From: JAICLV01 sp036380925
GTDB lineage: Bacteria; Actinomycetota; Actinomycetes; Acidothermales; Acidothermaceae
Assembly (NCBI GenBank): GCA_036380925.1
Contig: DASVDW010000009.1
Location: 1-19,763 of the forward strand
Direction of reading: 5' to 3'
Length of the DNA: 19,763 bases
Made by a program: the position numbers and the translations under genes. The notes below the pieces were generated by a model, which had not been told where the DNA came from, made no database searches, and saw only the letters and a program-made list of their open reading frames with translations. Below, in pieces: positions 15,474 through 19,763 of the stretch (position 1 is its first letter; the number at the start of each line of letters is the position of its first letter).

Positions 15474-15546
15474 TACCCCGGGTCGGATTCGAACCGACAC
15501 TGGATGGTGTTTGAGACCATTGCCTCTGCCGTTGGGCTACCGGGGC
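15474..15546 (-). tRNA. tRNA with CAA anticodon (Leu), short variable loop
   Basis: Read on the minus strand this is a complete 73-base cloverleaf. The acceptor stem is 15546-15540 with 15481-15475 (first pair G-U). The D arm has a 3-bp stem (15537-15535 with 15524-15522) and G18-G19 in the loop. The anticodon stem is 15520-15516 with 15508-15504, loop CTCAAAC, anticodon CAA (15513-15511), reading UUG. The variable loop is only five bases (15503-15499). The T arm is 15498-15482 with loop TTCGAAT, and the discriminator is A (15474). T8-A14 and A15-T48 are preserved. CCA is not encoded. Bacterial Leu tRNAs normally have a long variable arm (class II), yet the 3-bp D stem, GG-C-A-G-A loop spacing, A15-U48 and A73 are Leu-like. 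No stem is broken, so I do not call it a pseudogene. Confidence 0.85.
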
Positions 15547-15605
15547 TCGCACGCGCAGCGCGCCGCGAGCGCCTAATCTACCGGTTGCCGGTTGTCGGGG
15601 CTGAC

Positions 15606-15618
15606 TAGGCTGCTGCGG
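15606..15618 (+). promoter_or_regulatory. Candidate -10 element for a leaderless pdtaR transcript
   Basis: TAGGCT (15606-15611) is followed by seven bases and then GTG 15619, which places the likely transcription start at the start codon. The only -35-like match is TTGCCG (15585-15590) with a short 15-nt spacer. The same -10 plus seven-base geometry is seen at pyk. The 72-bp gap to the tRNA must also hold the divergent tRNA promoter; AATCTA (15575-15580), TAGATT on the minus strand, is a possible -10 for it. Confidence 0.45.
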
Positions 15619-16320
15619 GTGCGAGACGATCACAGCGCCCCACGCGCGCCAAGTCCGGCCGACATCGCCGCGCTGCCGCGGCGAGCGCAACCCGCGCTGA
15701 CCGAGCCCGCTTCCGCGGCGTCGGCCAAGCCGGTTCGCAAGCGTGTCGTGGTGGCGGAGGACGAGACGCTCATCCGGCTCGACCTCACCGAGACGCTGGC
15801 CGAGCTCGGGTACCACGTCGTGGGGGAGGCGGGCGACGGCGAACGCGCGGTCGCGCTTGCCGAGGAGCTGCGGCCCGACCTAGTGATCCTCGACGTCAAG
15901 ATGCCGGTGCTCGACGGCATCTCGGCGGCGCAGCGCATCGCCGCGCAGCGCATCGCTCCCGTGGTCATCTTGACGGCCTTCTCGCAACGCGAGCTGGTGG
16001 AGCGGGCCCGCGACGCCGGAGCGATGGCCTATCTGGTGAAGCCGTTCAGCTCGGCCGACCTACTGCCTGCGATCGAGATGGCTCTTAGCCGCCACACCGA
16101 GCTGGCCGCGCTGGAAGCGGAGGTCGCCGACCTCTCGGAACGGTTGGAGACCCGCAAGGTGATCGACCGGGCGAAGGGGTTGTTGCAGGCGCGCGACTCG
16201 TTGTCCGAGCCGGAGGCGTTCCGCTGGATCCAGCGAAAGGCGATGGATCAGCGGATCAGCATGCGCGCGGTGGCGGAAACGGTGATCGCCGACCTCGCCA
16301 CCACAGAATCGGGCGATTAG
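15619..16320 (+). CDS. pdtaR: Receiver-ANTAR antiterminator, PdtaR-like response regulator
   Basis: This 233-residue protein is a receiver domain (about 40-158) joined to an ANTAR RNA-binding domain (about 166-226). Receiver residues are E47/D48, phospho-acceptor D92 (ILDVKMP), T119 and K141 (LVKPF). The ANTAR part carries LSERLETRKVIDRAKGLLQ and AFRWIQRKAMDQRISMRAVAE, very close to M. tuberculosis Rv1626 (PdtaR). ANTAR proteins bind paired RNA hairpins and prevent termination in leaders of target genes; PdtaR is phosphorylated by the kinase PdtaS, which is normally encoded elsewhere and is not seen here. The first 39 residues are a low-complexity extension beyond Rv1626. GTG 15619 is chosen from the -10 spacing; TTG 15592 is in frame but lies upstream of the proposed promoter element. 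Confidence 0.9.
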   Translation: MRDDHSAPRAPSPADIAALPRRAQPALTEPASAASAKPVRKRVVVAEDETLIRLDLTETLAELGYHVVGEAGDGERAVALAEELRPDLVILDVKMPVLDGISAAQRIAAQRIAPVVILTAFSQRELVERARDAGAMAYLVKPFSSADLLPAIEMALSRHTELAALEAEVADLSERLETRKVIDRAKGLLQARDSLSEPEAFRWIQRKAMDQRISMRAVAETVIADLATTESGD

Positions 16321-16488
16321 CCGCTTAACAGGTGTGTCGGCGTCCAAAAGATCACGAGGAGGTTACGACTCGTAGTTGGTCCTTCGCTCGCCGCCTGATG
16401 CGTTGTAGCGTCCGCCCATCAGCGTCGGGGTGGCTGTCGCGGTCGCGAGCAAGGCTTTCACGTCGCCCCACCCGAAAGAGGAGTCAGT
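16321..16488 (+). promoter_or_regulatory. Leader and promoter region of the Liv-type importer
   Basis: This 168-nt gap has no gene. A weak promoter could be TTCGCT (16383-16388), 17 nt, TAGCGT (16406-16411). That -10 lies in the loop of a dyad, CTGATG (16395-16400) with CATCAG (16417-16422), a possible operator. A strong ribosome-binding site AGAGGAG (16477-16483) sits five bases before the GTG start. I looked for the tandem hexaloop hairpins bound by ANTAR proteins and found no clear pair. Confidence 0.35.
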
Positions 16489-17706
16489 GTGCTCAATCGT
16501 CGATTAGTCCTAGCGGTCGTCCCGCTCGTGGTCGCGGGCATGGCGTTGTCCGCCTGCGGCTCGAGCAAGAAATCTTCCAGCGGCGGCTCGACCAGCAGCT
16601 CGTCCGCCGCCGGCGGCGAGAAGCCAACCTTCAAGATCGCGTACCAGGGTCCGCTGTCCGGCGGCAACGCGCAGCTGGGCTTGAACATGAAGTTCGCCGT
16701 CGAGCTGGCGATCAACGAGGCGAACGCCGCGGGCGATCTGCCGTTCAAGTTGGAGTACACCGAGTCTGACGACCAGGGCGACGGCAAGGTCTCGCCGACC
16801 GCGGCCCGCAAGCTCATCGATGACAAGTCGGTCATCGGGGTCGTCGGCCCGGCGTTCTCGGGCGCCACGAAGGCGGCCGAGCCGCTGTTCGCCGACGCCA
16901 AGCTCGCCACAGTCAGCCCGTCCGCGACGTCGCCGACGTTGGCCGACGGTGGCTGGGCGAGCTTCTTCCGGGTCGTCGCCGATGACAACGCGCAGGGTCC
17001 GGCGGACGCCGACTACGCGGTGAAGAAGCTGGGCGCGAAGAACATCTACGTCATCGACGACGCGAGCGCCTACGGTCAGCCGCTCAGCAAGGCGTTCGCC
17101 GACCAGGCGAAGAAGGACAGCGCCCAGGTCACGTCTGAATCCGCGCCGGGCACCACCCAGTGCCAGGCAGGGCAAGGAAACGCGCAGCAGTACCCGGCGT
17201 TGGCGACGAAGATCAAGGGTTCCGGCGCCGACACGGTGTTCTACGCCGGTTACTACTGCGACTTCGCGTTGCTCGCGAAGGCGCTGAAGTCGGCGGGCTA
17301 CTCCGGCAACTTGTTCTCGGACGACGGAAGCCTCGACCCCAAGTACATCGAGCAAGCGGGCGCGGACGTCGCTGAGAAGACCTACATCAGCTGCGCGTGC
17401 GCCGACATCTCGACGAACCCCGCGGCGCAGGACTTCATCACGAAGTTCAAGGCGCTCGCCAAGTTCGACAGCGGCACCTACTCGCCCGAGGCCTTCGACG
17501 CCGCGAACACGATCATCTCGGTGCTGAAGAAGATCGGCCCGACGGCCACCCGCGAGCAGGTCATCGAAGGGCTGAAGACGGTCGACTACAAGGGCATCAC
17601 CAAGGAAGTGAAGTTCGAGTCGAACGGCAACATCGCCGGCACCTCGGTGTACATCTATCAAGTCCAGGGCGGGAAGATCGTCTCGCTTGGTCTCGCGAAC
17701 ACCTGA
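16489..17706 (+). CDS. Liv-type ABC importer substrate-binding lipoprotein
   Basis: This 405-residue protein is a periplasmic-binding-protein fold of the Leu/Ile/Val-binding (Peripla_BP_6) family, which captures an amino acid or related solute outside the membrane and delivers it to LivH/LivM. It starts with a lipoprotein signal peptide: charged MLNRR, a hydrophobic core, and lipobox LSAC with C23 as the lipidation site, followed by a Ser/Gly-rich tether (24-44). The fold begins at about residue 46 (PTFKIAYQGPLSGGNAQLG), with GVVGPAFSGAT at 117-127 typical of the family. The mature part has four further cysteines (C225, C257, C302, C304). Start GTG 16489 follows a strong ribosome-binding site. 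Codon 6 is TTA. Ligand specificity cannot be read from sequence; a branched-chain amino acid is the usual guess. Confidence 0.92.
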   Translation: MLNRRLVLAVVPLVVAGMALSACGSSKKSSSGGSTSSSSAAGGEKPTFKIAYQGPLSGGNAQLGLNMKFAVELAINEANAAGDLPFKLEYTESDDQGDGKVSPTAARKLIDDKSVIGVVGPAFSGATKAAEPLFADAKLATVSPSATSPTLADGGWASFFRVVADDNAQGPADADYAVKKLGAKNIYVIDDASAYGQPLSKAFADQAKKDSAQVTSESAPGTTQCQAGQGNAQQYPALATKIKGSGADTVFYAGYYCDFALLAKALKSAGYSGNLFSDDGSLDPKYIEQAGADVAEKTYISCACADISTNPAAQDFITKFKALAKFDSGTYSPEAFDAANTIISVLKKIGPTATREQVIEGLKTVDYKGITKEVKFESNGNIAGTSVYIYQVQGGKIVSLGLANT

Positions 17707-17719
17707 GCCGCATCGTTAG

Positions 17720-17755
17720 CGTGTGGTCGGGCGCGCCCGCGCGCCCGACCACACG
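17720..17755 (+). terminator. Perfect 16-bp hairpin between binding protein and permeases
   Basis: The arm at 17720-17735 is the exact reverse complement of the arm at 17740-17755, with a CCCG tetraloop between them, beginning 13 nt after the binding-protein stop codon. No T-run follows. Such intra-operon hairpins often act as partial terminators or protect the upstream mRNA from 3' decay, so that the binding protein is made in excess over the permeases. It may also be a full terminator, in which case livH needs its own promoter in 17756-17821. Confidence 0.75.
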
Positions 17756-17821
17756 TGCGAGCGGTGCCCGCTGGGTGCAGTTCACGGGTAGTTCGCTTCG
17801 AACCGATGGGAACCGCGGACG

Positions 17822-18760
17822 ATGTGTCTGACGCATAACTTCTGGGGGTTCTTTGTCCCCGGCCTGGCGAACGGCTTCCTGTACGCGCTGATCGCCCTCG
17901 GCTACACGTTGGTCTACGGCGTCTTGCAGCTCATCAACTTCGCGCACAGCGAGGTCTTCATGAGCGGCGGTTTCGCCGGCCTCTTCACCCTCAACTGGCT
18001 GATCGGCAGCCACCACCCGTCGGGCATGTCGTCGGTCGGGTACGTCGTGATCGGATGTGCCGCGGGGGCGATCGGCGGCGGCGTCGTCGCCTATCTGCTC
18101 GAGCGAGTCGCGTATCGCCCGCTACGCCGCAGACACGCGCCCAAGCTGGCGTTCCTGATCAGCGCCATCGGCGCGTCCTACTTCTTGCTCAACCTCGCGG
18201 GAAAGGAGTTCGGCCGCGACTCGCGGCCGATCGCCCAGCCGTTCACCCAGACCCAGACCGAGCCGTTGTTCAAAATCTTCGGCACCGGCGTCTCGCTGTA
18301 CTACGCGGTCATCGCGCTGGTCGCCATCATCATGTTGGTGATGCTCGACCGGCTGGTGAACAAGACGCGGCTTGGCCAAGGCATCCGCGCGGTCGCGCAG
18401 GACGCTGACACCGCAGGCCTGATGGGCGTCGACATCAACCGGGTGATCGCGCAGACGTTCGTCGTCGGCGGGTTGCTCGGGGGAGCGGCCGGATTCTTGT
18501 ACGGGCTCGGGCCGGCGAACGTCAGCTACACGATGGGGTTCACGCCTGGGCTCAAGGCCTTCACGGCCGCCGTTCTCGGCGGGATCGGTAACATCCGCGG
18601 CGCGATGCTCGGCGGCTTGCTGCTCGGCATCATCGAGAACCTCTCGGTCGCCTGCATCAGCCCGTCGTGGGTCGACGTCGTCTCCTTCTTCATCCTCGTG
18701 CTGGTGCTGCTCGTCCGACCGACCGGCATTCTCGGCGAGCGGCTGGGGAGGTCGGCGTGA
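17822..18760 (+). CDS. livH: Liv-type ABC importer permease, LivH family
   Basis: LivH is one of the two membrane permeases of branched-chain amino-acid-type importers and pairs with LivM. The 312-residue protein has about eight hydrophobic segments, the family N-terminus GLANGFLYALIALGYTLVYGVLQLINFAHSEV (13-45), a cytoplasmic coupling loop RAVAQDADTAGLMGVD (189-204) that contacts the ATPases, and the late LGGIGNIRGAMLGGLLLGIIE segment. Length is normal. It begins 115 nt after the binding protein, downstream of the strong hairpin, with no good ribosome-binding site. Its stop overlaps the livM start as GTGA. The ATPase genes (livG, livF) would be expected beyond the window. Confidence 0.94.
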   Translation: MCLTHNFWGFFVPGLANGFLYALIALGYTLVYGVLQLINFAHSEVFMSGGFAGLFTLNWLIGSHHPSGMSSVGYVVIGCAAGAIGGGVVAYLLERVAYRPLRRRHAPKLAFLISAIGASYFLLNLAGKEFGRDSRPIAQPFTQTQTEPLFKIFGTGVSLYYAVIALVAIIMLVMLDRLVNKTRLGQGIRAVAQDADTAGLMGVDINRVIAQTFVVGGLLGGAAGFLYGLGPANVSYTMGFTPGLKAFTAAVLGGIGNIRGAMLGGLLLGIIENLSVACISPSWVDVVSFFILVLVLLVRPTGILGERLGRSA

Positions 18761-19763
18761 GCGCGATTCGCGATGGCGAGGCGATCCGTCCGCCGCAATC
18801 CACCGGTGAGCGCAACGCCTGGCAGCGGCTGCGCCGCAACGACAACGCGCGCAAGTTCGTCGCCTGCATCCTCGGCGCGCTCGTCGTCGCCGTCATCACC
18901 GGACCATCCGGGAGTGTGAGCCACCCGACCGCGGGATTCACCGGAGCGCTCTTCCACCCCCGAGTCATCGTGTTCCTCGTGCTCGGCGTGCTGCTCTGGC
19001 TGGGGATGGTCGGCCGCGACACCGTCGCCGGCAGCATCAGGTCGATCACCGATCCGATCAGCGAGGCGCGCACCAGATGGCTCGGCGACCCGAAGGTGCG
19101 CTACTCGCTGTACGCCGCGCTGCTGATTTTCGCCGTCATCTACCCTCGCAGCCTCAGTTCGTTCTGGCAGGGGGTGCTCGTCGACCAGATCGGCGTTTAC
19201 GTCTTGCTGGCAATCGGCCTGAACGTCGTGGTGGGATTCGCCGGTTTGCTCGACCTTGGCTACATCGCCTTCTACGCGATCGGCGCGTACTCCTGCGCGT
19301 ACTGGACGGGCGCGCTGCCCATCAAGCCGGTCTTCCACCTCAACCCGTTCGTGTCGATCGTGCTCGCGGTCGCCGCCGCGATGATCGCCGGTGTCATCCT
19401 CGGCGCGCCGACGCTGCGGCTGCGTGGCGACTACCTGGCGATCGTCACCCTCGGTTTCGGCGAGATCATCACCATCTACGCCAACAACCTGCAAAGCGTG
19501 ACCGGTGGAGCGGGCGGCACCAACGTGGTCCCGCACCTGTCGATCAACCTGCTCGGCGTGAAGTACCACTGGAAGCTGGACTCGCTGCCGTATTACTACC
19601 TGCTGCTCGTGTTCGTCGTCGCCATCCTGGTGATGTTCCGGGCGTTGGAGAACTCGCGCGTCGGCCGCGCGTGGACCGCGATCCGCGAGGACGAAGTGGC
19701 CGCCGAGGCGTCGGGGGTCAACACCTTCAAGTACAAGCTGCTCGCGTTCGCCATGGGCGCGTC
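18757..19763 (+). CDS. livM: Liv-type ABC importer permease, LivM family (partial, 3' end missing)
   Basis: An open frame from GTG 18757 runs off the window after 335 codons with no stop. The core matches LivM: IGLNVVVGFAGLLDLGYIAFYAIGAY (153-178), TLRLRGDYLAIVTLGFGEI (219-237), a glycine-rich TGGAGGTN (249-256) and the coupling loop RAWTAIREDEVAAEASGVNT (304-323) that docks on the ATPases. Before the core is a long N-terminal part (1-135) with a charged cytoplasmic start and hydrophobic segments at about 34-52, 68-85 and 116-130, an extension common in this family. GTGA overlap with livH implies coupled translation of the permease pair. Confidence 0.93.
   Translation, partial: MSAIRDGEAIRPPQSTGERNAWQRLRRNDNARKFVACILGALVVAVITGPSGSVSHPTAGFTGALFHPRVIVFLVLGVLLWLGMVGRDTVAGSIRSITDPISEARTRWLGDPKVRYSLYAALLIFAVIYPRSLSSFWQGVLVDQIGVYVLLAIGLNVVVGFAGLLDLGYIAFYAIGAYSCAYWTGALPIKPVFHLNPFVSIVLAVAAAMIAGVILGAPTLRLRGDYLAIVTLGFGEIITIYANNLQSVTGGAGGTNVVPHLSINLLGVKYHWKLDSLPYYYLLLVFVVAILVMFRALENSRVGRAWTAIREDEVAAEASGVNTFKYKLLAFAMGA

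Noticed and set aside
15474..15546. tRNA gene as an integration site for a mobile element
   Set aside because: No integrase, direct repeat of the tRNA 3' end or foreign-looking genes occur nearby; the flanking genes are conserved core genes.
15928..15956. Near-tandem repeat in pdtaR encoding AQRIAAQRI
   Set aside because: The M. tuberculosis orthologue has the same length here (ASEIASKRIAP as recalled), so it is ordinary helix sequence, not a recent duplication.

Overview
The window is chromosomal DNA from a high-GC Gram-positive bacterium (Actinomycetota). Evidence: very GC-rich codons with frequent GTG starts and 4-nt ATGA/GTGA overlaps; a tryptophan-operon membrane protein found in actinobacteria; and a gene order (Trp membrane protein, trpCBA, lgt, ..., pyk, ANTAR regulator) that I recall from the Mycobacterium tuberculosis Rv1610-Rv1626 region. 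I also recall gltBD, pyk, an ANTAR regulator and a branched-chain amino-acid transporter lying close together in Streptomyces. TTA codons occur in ordinary metabolic genes, which fits a Streptomyces-type bldA regime poorly. I cannot name a genus.

Layout. 1-80: an inverted repeat and perhaps the tail of an upstream gene. 81-5923: tryptophan locus (Trp-associated membrane protein, trpC, trpB, trpA), with an OmpR-type response regulator and histidine kinase inserted between the membrane protein and trpC. Three 8-mers repeated every 11 nt lie just upstream of the regulator gene. 5965-7667: lgt (lipoprotein diacylglyceryl transferase) overlapping a VIT/CCC1-type metal transporter gene. 7668-7930: a terminator-like hairpin and a long gltB leader. 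7931-13907: gltB and gltD, the two subunits of NADPH glutamate synthase. 13935-15377: pyruvate kinase, probably leaderless. 15378-15618: a convergent/divergent intergenic region with a 16-bp palindrome, a large hairpin and a minus-strand tRNA with a CAA (Leu) anticodon but a five-base variable loop. 15619-16320: a PdtaR-like receiver-ANTAR antiterminator, probably leaderless. 16489-19763: a Liv-type ABC importer (lipoprotein binding protein, then LivH, then LivM, which runs off the window), with a perfect 16-bp hairpin between the binding protein and the permeases.

The window holds tryptophan synthesis, the glutamate-forming arm of ammonia assimilation, amino-acid uptake, an RNA-binding regulator of a class often tied to nitrogen metabolism, and the enzyme that lipidates the importer's binding protein. 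Every protein gene is on the plus strand; only the tRNA is on the minus strand. The most unusual items are the class-I-shaped Leu tRNA, the two-component system with its candidate autoregulatory site inside the trp locus, and a Glu in place of a catalytic Asp in TrpA. I found no mobile element, CRISPR array, defence system or clearly new multi-gene system; most of the window is conserved core genome.
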